A stretch of 64,000 nt of DNA from the NCBI RefSeq assembly GCF_030053425.1, contig NZ_JASGBI010000001.1:1372001-1436000 (forward strand), read 5' to 3'. The notes under the pieces were generated by a model. The model did no database searches. It was not told the origin of the DNA and worked only from the letters and a program-made list of their open reading frames with translations. Below, piece after piece: positions 8,999-16,758 of the stretch; the stretch's first letter is position 1, and the number at the start of each line of letters is the position of its first letter. Source of the stretch: Lysobacter stagni. GTDB lineage: Bacteria > Pseudomonadota > Gammaproteobacteria > Xanthomonadales > Xanthomonadaceae. Both the position numbers and the translations under genes were made by a program.

Positions 8999-9228
8999 TT
9001 GGGAGGGGGTACGAAGGCGCGTAGCGCCGAATTCGCCGCGACACCTGCTTCGTTCGTTGTCTGGATGCCTTCCATGGCGCTACGCAATGCTCGATGGAAC
9101 GCCCAGCCCGGCCCTCCATGGCCGGGCGTTCGGCAGGTCACGCGGCGTGCCGCGTAAGCGACCTGCCTCACCCACCCCAACCCTCCCCTGCAAGCAGGGG
9201 AGGGGGCCCAAACACCGATTCGATTCGA
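8999..9228. other. Structured intergenic region with several nested hairpins
   Basis: No convincing gene. The region holds GGCGC-GTA-GCGCC near 9014, a GCCCGGCC/GGCCGGGC stem (9106-9113 with 9120-9127) that competes with an outer GAACGCCC/GGGCGTTC pairing (9097-9104 with 9124-9131), a long stem GCAGGTC-ACGCGGC / GCCGCGT-x4-GACCTGC (9133-9166), and the C-rich palindrome at 9181-9204. It could be a mobile palindromic repeat or a structured RNA leader for the next gene. Confidence 0.5.
9181..9204. repeat. C-rich palindrome, 11-bp arms
   Basis: Arms CCCTCCCCTGC / GCAGGGGAGGG with loop AA, 25 bases before the GTG start of the YbaN-like gene. Same family as the copies at 6734 and 15019, with identical arms. 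Confidence 0.75.
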
Positions 9229-9642
9229 GTGAACCCCAAGCCGTCTCCCGCCACACCGCCCCGCAAGGTCCGCTTCCGCTGGGCCTGGTGGCTGCTGGCC
9301 TACACCAGCCTGGCCCTGGGCATCATCGGCATCGTCGTGCCCGGCCTGCCGACGGTGCCGTTCGTGCTGCTGTCGGCGTTCGCCGCGGCGCGCGGTTCGC
9401 AGAAGCTGCACGACCGGCTGCTCGCGCACCCGCGATTCGGGCCGATGATCCGGGACTGGCAGGCCCATGGCGCAGTGAGCCGACGCGCCAAACGCCTGGC
9501 CGTGGGCATGATGTCGGCATGCGCGGTGATCATGTTCCTCACCGCGCCGCGCTGGTGGATGGCCGCCACCGGCACCGCGATCATGACCGTCGTCGCGATC
9601 TGGCTGTGGGCGCGCCCGGAGCCGCCCGCTCCCCCGCGCTGA
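9229..9642 (+). CDS. YbaN-family (DUF454) inner-membrane protein
   Basis: 137 residues from the GTG at 9229. An upstream open extension to 9094 runs through the palindrome and is rejected. Two hydrophobic blocks near residues 15-45 carry the 'GIIGIVVPGLPTVPFVLLSAFAAARGS' signature of DUF454, and two further segments lie at about 88-125. Function in the family is unknown. In the region 'LHDRLLAHPRFGPMIRDW' the HP-x-G-P-x-I-x-D-W motif is strongly conserved in homologues known to me. It is followed closely by lptM. Confidence 0.8.
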   Translation: MNPKPSPATPPRKVRFRWAWWLLAYTSLALGIIGIVVPGLPTVPFVLLSAFAAARGSQKLHDRLLAHPRFGPMIRDWQAHGAVSRRAKRLAVGMMSACAVIMFLTAPRWWMAATGTAIMTVVAIWLWARPEPPAPPR

Positions 9643-9670
9643 CGCCGTCGAATCGTTCATCCGCGCGGGC

Positions 9671-9683
9671 TACACTGACGTCA
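9671..9683 (+). promoter_or_regulatory. Candidate -10 element giving a leaderless lptM transcript
   Basis: TACACT at 9671-9676 is placed so that transcription would begin at about the A of the lptM ATG (9683). No Shine-Dalgarno sequence precedes the ATG. The -35 region is weak (TCGAAT at 9648). Inferred from spacing only. Confidence 0.35.
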
Positions 9684-9967
9684 TGAATGCACGCCCCACC
9701 CCGAGAACGTGGCTCGCCGTCCTGTCGCTGCTTGCCCTGCCGCTGCTGCTGGCCGGCTGCGGCAACAAGGGGCCGCTGATCCTCCCGCCGAAGAACATCC
9801 CGGTCGATCCCGCCACGGTGCCGGCGAATCCGTCCAACGTCGCCATGCCGCCGCCGGAAACCACGCCCGAGGCGACCGGCACCGCTGACGAGAGTGACAC
9901 CAACAAGAGCGACGCCGCGTCGGCGCAGCCGCCCACCGACGAGCCCGACGATGGTCGCCGTCGCTGA
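9683..9967 (+). CDS. lptM: LptM-like lipoprotein (YifL family)
   Basis: 94 residues. A lipoprotein signal ends at Cys26 in '[15 protein letters not shown]', the LptM/YifL signature immediately after the lipidated cysteine. The rest is a low-complexity Pro/Thr/Asp-rich tail. In E. coli, LptM assists oxidative maturation of the LPS transporter LptD at the outer membrane. The gene overlaps the start of dapF by 17 bases, the same neighbour order as E. coli yifL-dapF. Assignment rests on motif plus synteny. Confidence 0.88.
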   Translation: MNARPTPRTWLAVLSLLALPLLLAGCGNKGPLILPPKNIPVDPATVPANPSNVAMPPPETTPEATGTADESDTNKSDAASAQPPTDEPDDGRRR

Positions 9968-10835
9968 TCCGACGCCGCTGCCGGCCACCGTCCTGCGCTT
10001 CAGCAAGATGCATGGCGCGGGCAACGACTTCGTCGTGCTCGACCTGCGCGGCAACGCACCGCCGCCGTCGCCGTCGCTGTGCCGCGCGCTCGCCGATCGC
10101 CACGCCGGCGTCGGCTGCGACCAGATCCTGACCGTCGAGGACGCGCAGGGCAGCGACGCCGTGGCGCGCTATCGCATCTGGAACGCCGACGGTTCCTCGT
10201 CGCAGCAGTGCGGCAACGGTGCGCGCTGCATCGCCGCGTGGATGGTGCGCGACGCGCGCTCGCGCAATGCGCCGCTGCCGACCGAGTTCGTGCTCGACAG
10301 TCCCGTCGGCGCGCATGCCGTCACCCAGCTGGGCGGCGGCGCCTTCCGCATCGTGATGGGACTGCCGCGTTTCGCGCCGGCCAGCATTCCGCTGCACGGG
10401 TTCGAAGGCGCGCAGGACGAGTACGTGCTGTACCGCGACGACGCCGTGTTCACCTTCGGCGCTGTCTCGATGGGCAACCCGCACGCGGTGATCGAGGTCG
10501 ACGACATCGATGCCGCGCCGGTCGAAGCGGTCGCGCCGATGCTGCAGTCGCATCCGGCGTTCCCGGAATCGGTCAACGTCGGCTTCGTCCACGTGGAATC
10601 GCGCGACCGCATCCGGTTGCGTGTCTACGAGCGCGGCGTCGGCGAGACGCTGGCCTGTGGCAGCGGCGCCTGCGCAGCCGCCGCGGTGATGATGCGGCGC
10701 GGCCGCGTCGATCGCGAGGTCACCGTATCGCTGCCTGGCGGCGATCTGCGCATCGCATGGCCGGCCGACGACGTGGCGTTGAGCATGTCGGGGCCGACCG
10801 CGTTCGTATTCGAAGGGGAATGGATCCATGAGTGA
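9951..10835 (+). CDS. dapF: Diaminopimelate epimerase
   Basis: 294 residues from the ATG at 9951, lying inside the end of lptM; an upstream frame opening at 9894 is not needed. It converts LL- to meso-diaminopimelate for lysine and peptidoglycan synthesis. The two catalytic cysteines are Cys87 in 'QQCGNGARC' and Cys236 in 'LACGSGACA', and the N-terminal 'KMHGAGNDF' motif is present. It is followed by the DUF484 gene with an 8-base overlap and then xerC, the conserved gammaproteobacterial order. Confidence 0.97.
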   Translation: MVAVADPTPLPATVLRFSKMHGAGNDFVVLDLRGNAPPPSPSLCRALADRHAGVGCDQILTVEDAQGSDAVARYRIWNADGSSSQQCGNGARCIAAWMVRDARSRNAPLPTEFVLDSPVGAHAVTQLGGGAFRIVMGLPRFAPASIPLHGFEGAQDEYVLYRDDAVFTFGAVSMGNPHAVIEVDDIDAAPVEAVAPMLQSHPAFPESVNVGFVHVESRDRIRLRVYERGVGETLACGSGACAAAAVMMRRGRVDREVTVSLPGGDLRIAWPADDVALSMSGPTAFVFEGEWIHE

Positions 10836-11502
10836 GACGACCGAGAAGCTCGGCGCCCATGAAGTCGCTGCCTGGCTGCGCCGGCACCCGCGCTTCCTGC
10901 AGCAGTTCCCGGACCTGGCGCTGAGCCTGGTCGTGCCGCGCGAGGAAGGTTCCGCGTCCTCGCTGGCCAGTTACCAGCTCGAAGTGCTGCGCGACAAGAA
11001 CCGCGAGCTCTCGCGTCGCCTGCAGGAACTGTTCGGCAACGCGCAGGAGAACGAGCGCCTGTCGGTGCGCACGCACCAGCTCACACTGGCCCTGATGCGC
11101 CAGGGCACGGCCGCCGACACGCTGCGCGCGATGGCCGCAAGCCTGGCCGAGGACTTCAACGGCGATCTCGTGCGCCTGGTGATGTTCAAGCCGGTCGACG
11201 GTCTGGGCGAAGCCGATTGGCTGCAGGTGATCGCGCAGGACGATGCGCGCCTGGAGCCGTTCCGCGACTGCCTCAAGGATGGCGAACCGCTGTGCGGGCG
11301 CCTGCAGCCGCAGAAGCACGCACTGCTGTACGGCGATCGCGCCGAAGAGGTGCAGTCCACCGCGCTGCTGCCGTTGCCGGGCGTGGGCCTGGTCGCGGTG
11401 GGCTCGCGTGATGCCAACCGGTTCTTCCCCGGCATGGGCACGTTGTTCCTGCGCATGATGGGCGAGGCGCTGGCCACGGCCCTGAAGCGGTTCGACGGCT
11501 GA
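10828..11502 (+). CDS. DUF484 family protein (YigA-like)
   Basis: 224 residues. The N-terminus '[19 protein letters not shown]' is the hallmark of DUF484. A coiled-coil stretch near residues 50-80 ([23 protein letters not shown]) leads to a GAF-like domain. The function is unknown. The family nearly always sits between dapF and xerC, as here (8-base overlap with dapF, 14 bases to xerC). Cytoplasmic, with no signal peptide. Confidence 0.9.
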   Translation: MSETTEKLGAHEVAAWLRRHPRFLQQFPDLALSLVVPREEGSASSLASYQLEVLRDKNRELSRRLQELFGNAQENERLSVRTHQLTLALMRQGTAADTLRAMAASLAEDFNGDLVRLVMFKPVDGLGEADWLQVIAQDDARLEPFRDCLKDGEPLCGRLQPQKHALLYGDRAEEVQSTALLPLPGVGLVAVGSRDANRFFPGMGTLFLRMMGEALATALKRFDG

Positions 11503-11516
11503 ACGGACGCCCGGCG

Positions 11517-12455
11517 ATGGCAGCCAGGTCTTCGACGACACGCGCCGCGCCATCGCAGGACAGCGAAGTCCCGATGCGCGATGCGGACGTCGACGCGTTC
11601 CTCGCGCACCTGCAGGTGGAACGACGCATGTCCGCGCACACGCTCGATGCCTACCAGCGCGACCTGCTGGCGCTGAGCGGATGGGCCATGGGCGAAGGCG
11701 TCAGCGTCGCCACGCTCCACACCGAACAGGTGCGCGGTTTCATCGCCGCCGAGCATCGCCGCGGGTTGTCGCCCAAGAGCCTGCAGCGCCGCCTTTCCGC
11801 GTGCCGCAGTCTGTATGCGTGGCTGGTGAAGCAGGGGCGCGTCGCCGCCAGTCCCGCCGCCTCGATACGCTCGCCCAAGGCGCCGCGCAAATTGCCGCAG
11901 GTGCTCGATCCGGACGAGGCCAAGGCGCTGGTCGAAGTGCCCACCGATGCACCGCTGGGACTGCGCGATCGGGCGCTGCTGGAACTGTTCTATTCATCCG
12001 GGCTGCGACTGTCGGAACTGTGCGCGTTGCGCTGGCGCGACGTGGACATCGCCGATGCGCTGGTCAGCGTGCTCGGCAAGGGCAGCAAGCAGCGCAGCGT
12101 GCCGATCGGTTCGCACGCACGGAACGCGCTGGCGCAATGGCGCGCTTCGACCGGCGCGAACAACGACGCTCCCGTCTTTCCCGGCCGCGGCGATGGGCCC
12201 ATCACGCCGCGCGCCGTGCAGCTGCGCCTGCGCCACCTCGCGCAGCAGCAGGGCCTGTTCAAACGCGTTCACCCGCACCTGTTGCGGCATTCCTTCGCCA
12301 GCCACATCCTGGAATCCTCCGGCGACCTGCGCGGCGTGCAGGAACTGCTGGGCCACGCCGACATCGCGACCACCCAGATCTACACGCACCTGGACTACCA
12401 GCATCTGGCCAAGGTGTACGACGCCGCGCACCCGCGCGCGAAGCGCAAGGGCTGA
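11517..12455 (+). CDS. xerC: Site-specific tyrosine recombinase XerC
   Basis: 312 residues. The N-terminal SAM-like core-binding domain spans about 25-110 and the catalytic domain 130-305. Active-site residues are all visible: Arg164 in 'SGLRLSEL', Lys188/191 in 'GKGSKQR', His254-x2-Arg257 in 'HLLRHSF', His280 in 'LGHAD' and nucleophile Tyr289 in 'IYTHLD'. With XerD it resolves chromosome dimers at dif. The first 19 residues are poorly conserved and a start at 11574 is possible. Position after DUF484 is typical. Confidence 0.96.
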   Translation: MAARSSTTRAAPSQDSEVPMRDADVDAFLAHLQVERRMSAHTLDAYQRDLLALSGWAMGEGVSVATLHTEQVRGFIAAEHRRGLSPKSLQRRLSACRSLYAWLVKQGRVAASPAASIRSPKAPRKLPQVLDPDEAKALVEVPTDAPLGLRDRALLELFYSSGLRLSELCALRWRDVDIADALVSVLGKGSKQRSVPIGSHARNALAQWRASTGANNDAPVFPGRGDGPITPRAVQLRLRHLAQQQGLFKRVHPHLLRHSFASHILESSGDLRGVQELLGHADIATTQIYTHLDYQHLAKVYDAAHPRAKRKG

Positions 12456-12522
12456 CGCGCGACTGAACGTCACGTCCGGCGAGGCGCCCTACGCGCGGTC
12501 GCCGTGGTGAACGCGGCGATGG

Positions 12523-12563
12523 TTGACCGAGGTCAAGGCCTCAACGGCCCGACGGCCTAATGT
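12523..12563 (+). promoter_or_regulatory. FNR/Anr-type box with matching -10
   Basis: A perfect palindrome TTGAC-CGAG-GTCAA lies at 12523-12536 and TAATGT at 12558-12563. The inferred start point near 12570-12571 puts the palindrome centre about 41 bases upstream, the classical class II position for FNR-type activators. The downstream gene is the Cys-rich DUF3079 protein at 12590. Confidence 0.5.
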
Positions 12564-12589
12564 GGCAGCCGTAGCAGGAGGCCACTGCG

Positions 12590-12790
12590 ATGGCGAAGAA
12601 CTTTCCCCTGAACCCGACCCACCCCGAGCGCATCTGCTGGGGCTGCGACCGCTACTGCCCGGCGCAGTCGCTGGCCTGCGGCAACGGGTCCGGTCGCGTG
12701 ATGCATCCGATCGAGACGCAGGGCGAGCACTGGTACCTGGACTGGGGCATCGAGCCCTCGCCCGAGAATCCGCGCATGGCGCAGCTCTGA
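12590..12790 (+). CDS. DUF3079 small cysteine-rich protein
   Basis: 66 residues with a strong ribosome site (GCAGGAGG at 12573-12580). Cysteines 16, 19, 23 and 30 (C-x2-C-x3-C-x6-C, 'RICWGCDRYCPAQSLACG') suggest a bound metal or cluster. The sequence matches the DUF3079 family as I know it; no function is established. It sits alone between xerC and hslV. An FNR-type palindrome upstream suggests oxygen or redox control, consistent with a metal-binding role. Function is inference only. Confidence 0.88.
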   Translation: MAKNFPLNPTHPERICWGCDRYCPAQSLACGNGSGRVMHPIETQGEHWYLDWGIEPSPENPRMAQL

Positions 12791-12847
12791 CCCGACGGCA
12801 TCGGCACCGGCACGACGCCGCGCTGCGACACCCGTGCCCACGGCTGG

Positions 12848-12875
12848 CTTGAACCGCTCCGGCGACGCCCCCACC
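12848..12875 (+). promoter_or_regulatory. Sigma-32 (RpoH) type heat-shock promoter for hslVU
   Basis: CTTGAAC at 12848-12854, a 13-base spacer, then CCCCCACC at 12868-12875. This matches the sigma-32 consensus (CTTGAAA, 13-17 bases, CCCCATnT) well. It lies 27 bases before the hslV ATG, with GGAGG at 12892-12896 serving as ribosome site. Confidence 0.6.
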
Positions 12876-12901
12876 CAAGAGGGCATTCCCCCGGAGGTCG
12901 T

Positions 12902-13453
12902 ATGGACCCGAGCCAGAACCCCAACGTTTTCCACGCCACCACCATCGTGTCGGTGCGTCGCGACGGCCGGGTCGCGGTCGCCGGCGACGGGCAGGTCACA
13001 CTCGGCCACACGGTGATGAAAGCCAACGCGCGCAAGGTGCGACGCCTGGGTCGCGACGGCCAGGTGATCGCCGGATTCGCCGGTGCGGCCGCGGACGCCT
13101 TCACGCTGTTCGAACTGTTCGAGGCCAAGCTCGAAAAGCACGGCCAGCTCACGCGCGCAGCGGTGGAGCTGGCGAAGGATTGGCGCACCGAACGCCGCCT
13201 GGGCAAGCTCGAAGCGCTGCTTGCCGTGGCCGATCGCGAAACCTCGCTGATCATCAGCGGCACCGGCGATGTCATCGAGCCGGAGGACGGCATCATCGCC
13301 ATCGGTTCCGGCGGCATGTACGCGTTGTCCGCCGCGCGCGCACTGATCGCGCACACGCAGCTCGACGCGCGCACCATCGCCACCGAGGCGATCAACATCG
13401 CCGGCGACGTGTGCATCTACACCAACCGCAACGTGGTGGTCGAGGAACTCTGA
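12902..13453 (+). CDS. hslV: ATP-dependent protease HslVU, peptidase subunit HslV
   Basis: 183 residues; ribosome site GGAGG just upstream. Proteasome-like N-terminal nucleophile hydrolase that forms the proteolytic double ring capped by HslU. The conserved mature start 'TTIVSVRR' begins at Thr13, so 12 residues must be removed to expose the catalytic threonine; in E. coli only the initiator Met precedes it. Conserved motifs 'AGDGQVTLG' and 'AIGSGGMYA' are intact. hslU follows after an unusual 143-base gap carrying an inverted repeat. Confidence 0.96.
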   Translation: MDPSQNPNVFHATTIVSVRRDGRVAVAGDGQVTLGHTVMKANARKVRRLGRDGQVIAGFAGAAADAFTLFELFEAKLEKHGQLTRAAVELAKDWRTERRLGKLEALLAVADRETSLIISGTGDVIEPEDGIIAIGSGGMYALSAARALIAHTQLDARTIATEAINIAGDVCIYTNRNVVVEEL

Positions 13454-13460
13454 CCGCTGC

Positions 13461-13575
13461 CGTTCGCCCTGGGCGTAGCGCCGTTGGCGCGAAGTCGAAG
13501 GGCACCCCGCGAACCGCAACGCCACCATCCGTTCGTCCTTCGACTTCGCCGCTGTGCGGCCACGCTCGGGACGGA
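13461..13575. repeat. Imperfect inverted repeat between hslV and hslU
   Basis: Perfect 13-bp core arms GCGAAGTCGAAGG (13489-13501) and CCTTCGACTTCGC (13537-13549) are embedded in longer imperfectly complementary arms that reach about 13461 and 13575. The size and form resemble palindromic intergenic repeats or MITE-like elements of xanthomonads. It separates two genes that are normally adjacent. Confidence 0.65.
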
Positions 13576-13596
13576 CGGTGACAGAACGAGAACGAC

Positions 13597-14997
13597 ATGC
13601 CCATCAAGCCTGATACTTCCCACGCCACCATGACGCCGCGCGAGATCGTGCAGGAGCTGGACCGCCACATCGTCGGCCAGCAGTCGGCCAAGCGTGCCGT
13701 CGCCATCGCCCTGCGCAACCGCTGGCGCCGCATGCAGTTGCCGGCCGAGCTGCGCAACGAAGTGATGCCCAAGAACATCCTGATGATCGGCCCGACCGGC
13801 GTGGGCAAGACCGAGATTGCGCGTCGCCTGGCCACGCTGGCGAACGCACCGTTCGTGAAGGTGGAAGCCACGCGCTTCACCGAGGTCGGCTACGTCGGAA
13901 AGGACGTCGAACAGATCGTGCGCGACCTGGCCGACACCGCGGTCAAGCTGTACCGCGAACAGGCCAAGCTGCGTGTGCGCACGCAGGCCGAGGAGCGCGC
14001 GGAGGAACGCATCCTGGATGCACTGCTGCCGCGACGCCAGGGCGCGACGACCGTGTTCGGCTTCAACGCCGAGGAAGCGGCGAAGGACGAGCCGTCCTCG
14101 CAGGCCAATTCGGCAGAAGCGGGCGAAACCCGCAACAAGCTGCGCAAGCAGCTGCGCAGCGGCACGCTGGACGATCGCGAGATCGAGATCGAAACGGCGG
14201 TGAACGTCGGAGTGGACATCATGGCGCCGCCCGGCATGGAAGAGATGGGCCAGCAGCTTCGGCAGATGTTCTCCCAGGTCGCCGGCGCCAAGACGCACAA
14301 GAAGACGCTGCCCATCCGCGCAGCGCGCTCGCAGCTCACCGAAGAGGAAGCCGGCAAGCTCGTCAACGAGGAAGACGTGCGCGAAGCCGCCATCGAGGCC
14401 TGCGAGCAGCACGGCATCGTCTTCATCGACGAGATCGACAAGGTCGCCAAGCGCGGCGAGAACGTCGGCGGTGGCGATGTGTCGCGCGAAGGCGTGCAGC
14501 GCGACCTGCTGCCGCTGGTGGAGGGTTCCACCGTGAGCACCAAGTACGGCCCGGTGAAGACGGACCACATCCTGTTCATCGCCTCGGGCGCGTTCCACCT
14601 GGCCAAGCCCAGCGACCTGATCCCCGAACTGCAGGGGCGCTTCCCGATCCGCGTGGAGCTGAGCGCGCTGAGCAAGGACGACTTCGTGCGCATCCTCACC
14701 GAACCGAAGGCCGCGCTGACGACGCAGTACGTCGAACTGCTGCGCACCGAAGGCGTCGGTCTATCGTTCAGCGCTGACGCGGTCGAGCGCCTGGCCGAGA
14801 TCGCCGCGCAGGTGAACGAGCGCCAGGAGAACATCGGCGCGCGCCGCCTGCACACCGTGCTGGAGCGCCTGCTCGACTCGCTCAGCTATGAAGCGCCGGA
14901 TCGTGATGGGCAGGCGGTCGCGATCGATCGCGCGTACGTCGATTCGCACCTGGGCGAACTGGTGCAGGACCCGGATCTGAGCCGGTACATCCTGTAA
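13597..14997 (+). CDS. hslU: HslVU ATPase/unfoldase subunit HslU
   Basis: 466 residues, AAA+ ATPase that unfolds substrates and feeds them to HslV. Walker A is GPTGVGKT (65-72). Walker B residues Asp278-Glu279 lie in 'VFIDEIDK'. The N-terminal '[17 protein letters not shown]' and the variable I-domain between them are present. The C-terminus ends 'DPDLSRYIL', the conserved tail that docks into HslV. Length is normal for the family (about 440-480). Confidence 0.97.
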   Translation: MPIKPDTSHATMTPREIVQELDRHIVGQQSAKRAVAIALRNRWRRMQLPAELRNEVMPKNILMIGPTGVGKTEIARRLATLANAPFVKVEATRFTEVGYVGKDVEQIVRDLADTAVKLYREQAKLRVRTQAEERAEERILDALLPRRQGATTVFGFNAEEAAKDEPSSQANSAEAGETRNKLRKQLRSGTLDDREIEIETAVNVGVDIMAPPGMEEMGQQLRQMFSQVAGAKTHKKTLPIRAARSQLTEEEAGKLVNEEDVREAAIEACEQHGIVFIDEIDKVAKRGENVGGGDVSREGVQRDLLPLVEGSTVSTKYGPVKTDHILFIASGAFHLAKPSDLIPELQGRFPIRVELSALSKDDFVRILTEPKAALTTQYVELLRTEGVGLSFSADAVERLAEIAAQVNERQENIGARRLHTVLERLLDSLSYEAPDRDGQAVAIDRAYVDSHLGELVQDPDLSRYIL

Positions 14998-15018
14998 TCC
15001 TCTACCCCGTTGAATGCT

Positions 15019-15126
15019 CCCTCCCCTGCGCGCAGGGGAGGGCTGGGGAGGGGGTGTGAAGCCGCATCGCGGCGAGCTCGGCGCTGAGGCGCCTCGCCCC
15101 CACCTCCCCCTGCAAACAGGGGGAGG
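15019..15126. repeat. Two C-rich palindromes in a convergent gap
   Basis: Arms CCCTCCCCTGC / GCAGGGGAGGG at 15019-15042 and CCTCCCCCTG / CAGGGGGAGG at 15103-15126 lie between the ends of hslU (+) and the OsmC gene (-). Same family as the copies at 6734, 8975 and 9181. They may act as transcription barriers, but no T-run is present. Confidence 0.7.
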
Positions 15127-15136
15127 GGCAAAAGCC

Positions 15137-15583
15137 TCAGCGTGGTTCCACCACGACTTCCGTCTTCACCGAATTCGCGATGAAGCAGTTGCGGTGCGCG
15201 GACTCGTGCAGTTTCTGCAGCTCCTGCGCATCCGGCGCCTTCTCCGCGAAGGTGATGCGCGGGCGCAGCGTCACGTGCGTGACCGCCATGCGGCCGTCCT
15301 CGTTCTTGCCGAGCGTGCCGATGGCGTCGTCCTCGTAGACATCGATCGTCCATCCCTTCTTCGCCGCGACCGCCAGCAGCGTGAGCATGTGGCACGAGGA
15401 CAGCGCGGCCACCAGCATCTCTTCCGGGTCCACGCCCTGTGCGCTGCCGAAGTAGGCGGGCGCTGCCGAGCCTGTCAGCTGCTGCCCGCGTTCGAAACGG
15501 ACCGAGTGGTCGCGCGGGTAGTGTTCGTAGTCGAAGGGCTGGCCGTCGCGCGTCCAGCGGATCGAAGCGATGTGATCGGACAT
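15137..15583 (-). CDS. OsmC/Ohr-family peroxidase-like protein
   Basis: 148 residues from the ATG at 15583; a start at 15613 would add an atypical Pro-rich leader. The redox-active cysteine pair is Cys64 in 'LSSCHMLTLL' and Cys133 in 'HRNCFIANSV', as expected for thiol-dependent organic hydroperoxide reductases. 'QGVDPEEMLVAALSSC' is the usual context of the first Cys. Cytoplasmic. It reads toward hslU, and the next gene upstream on its strand starts at 16717. Confidence 0.88.
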   Translation of the reverse strand: MSDHIASIRWTRDGQPFDYEHYPRDHSVRFERGQQLTGSAAPAYFGSAQGVDPEEMLVAALSSCHMLTLLAVAAKKGWTIDVYEDDAIGTLGKNEDGRMAVTHVTLRPRITFAEKAPDAQELQKLHESAHRNCFIANSVKTEVVVEPR

Positions 15584-15628
15584 GGCGGACTCCTGTGGGG
15601 GCGGGTCCGCCACGATGCCACAGCGCCG

Positions 15629-16717
15629 TTACCGTGCGACAGGATCGGTGTGGGCGGTCGCGGCCTTGCGGCGCTGCGTGTCCTCGATGAGCAGGTCGTG
15701 GGCGGCCTTCTGCAGGCGCTCGATGCCCACCGTGTCCGGCGCCGCGCCAAGGCGTGTGGTCAGGTCGGCGACGACGCGCTTGTTCGCGTAGGTGTGCGGC
15801 GATGACATGTCGTCGCCCTGCGCGGTGATCATGTAGCCAAGCCGCTTGGCGCTGACCTCGCGGGCCTGCGTCAGCTCGACCAGCTTGGCGCGGTATTCCA
15901 GCTCCCAGCCGGTCATGCCGGGGAACGCGTTCTGGTCGGCGAAGTGCTGGGTCTCATGCCCAAGGAACACGACGCGGAAGGCTTCGCTGTCCAGGCCCTC
16001 GGTGTAACTGGGCACCACCGCGTACAACGCCTCGGCCGTGGCCCAGCCGCCCGCCGAACCGCGCTCGCAGCGGCCGTACGAGGTCCACCCGCGGCTGACG
16101 AAATCGTCCAGCAGTTCCACGCGCGCGGTGTAGGGCCCGTCGGGCAGCTGCACGTCGTACATGCGGGTGTCCTGCTTGCGCCACACCATCAGCTCGCGCA
16201 GCGGCATGGTGCGGCCCAGCTGCGCGTGGTACCCGTGTTCGAGCAGCTTCGCCTGCACGAGCGGTTCGATGGCGTCCATGTCCTTCGCCGCCGCGTCGCC
16301 GACGTTGAGCCGCTTGCGCAGGTTCTGCAGCAGCCGTGCTTCCAGTGCGTCGCGTTGCGAGGCGGGTGCGTGCATCGCGCGCCACCAGTAGTCCTGGTAA
16401 TCGTCGAGCACGCCGCGCACGAACGCGTCGGCGATCTCGGCGGTGGTGTGCACGGGCTGGGCGGCGCGGTGCCGCTGCAGCATGCACGCGCGGTAGTCCG
16501 CATCCTTGCCCAGGAAGCCTTCGGCAGGCGAGGCGGCCAAGGTGTCGGCCGCACGCACGCCATCGCCCTGCAGCACGGCCGACGTGGACTCGGCGATGGC
16601 GGTCGTCGCGGCGGCGGTGGACTGGGGTTCGTCGGCGTGGGCGCCGTGCAGCAGCAGCGCCAGTGCGGCGCCGGTCAGAAGCGAAAGCGGGCGGGTCGTG
16701 CGATTCGGGGTCGGCAT
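15629..16717 (-). CDS. Exported putative HExxH zinc metallopeptidase, uncharacterised
   Basis: 362 residues from the ATG at 16717; the open frame reaches 17332 but upstream it only shadows the AraC gene. Signal peptide about residues 1-29 ('LLTGAALALLLHGAHA'). The segment 'VVFLGHETQHFADQ' gives His254-Glu255-x2-His258, a zinc-binding HExxH motif, with Glu272 and Glu274 ('GWELEY') as possible third ligands. Cysteines are few (Cys 'YRACMLQ' and 'GRCERGS'). No family was recognised. Expected location is the periplasm or outside. Peptidase activity is inference from the motif. Confidence 0.72.
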   Translation of the reverse strand: MPTPNRTTRPLSLLTGAALALLLHGAHADEPQSTAAATTAIAESTSAVLQGDGVRAADTLAASPAEGFLGKDADYRACMLQRHRAAQPVHTTAEIADAFVRGVLDDYQDYWWRAMHAPASQRDALEARLLQNLRKRLNVGDAAAKDMDAIEPLVQAKLLEHGYHAQLGRTMPLRELMVWRKQDTRMYDVQLPDGPYTARVELLDDFVSRGWTSYGRCERGSAGGWATAEALYAVVPSYTEGLDSEAFRVVFLGHETQHFADQNAFPGMTGWELEYRAKLVELTQAREVSAKRLGYMITAQGDDMSSPHTYANKRVVADLTTRLGAAPDTVGIERLQKAAHDLLIEDTQRRKAATAHTDPVAR

Positions 16718-16758
16718 GGCGGGGGCGTCCGTGGTGCGATCGGAGGATCGCGTCGGGG

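Noticed and set aside
9094..9228. Upstream part of the YbaN reading frame
   Set aside because: It runs through the hairpin-rich intergenic region and a C-rich palindrome; the GTG at 9229 gives the family length.
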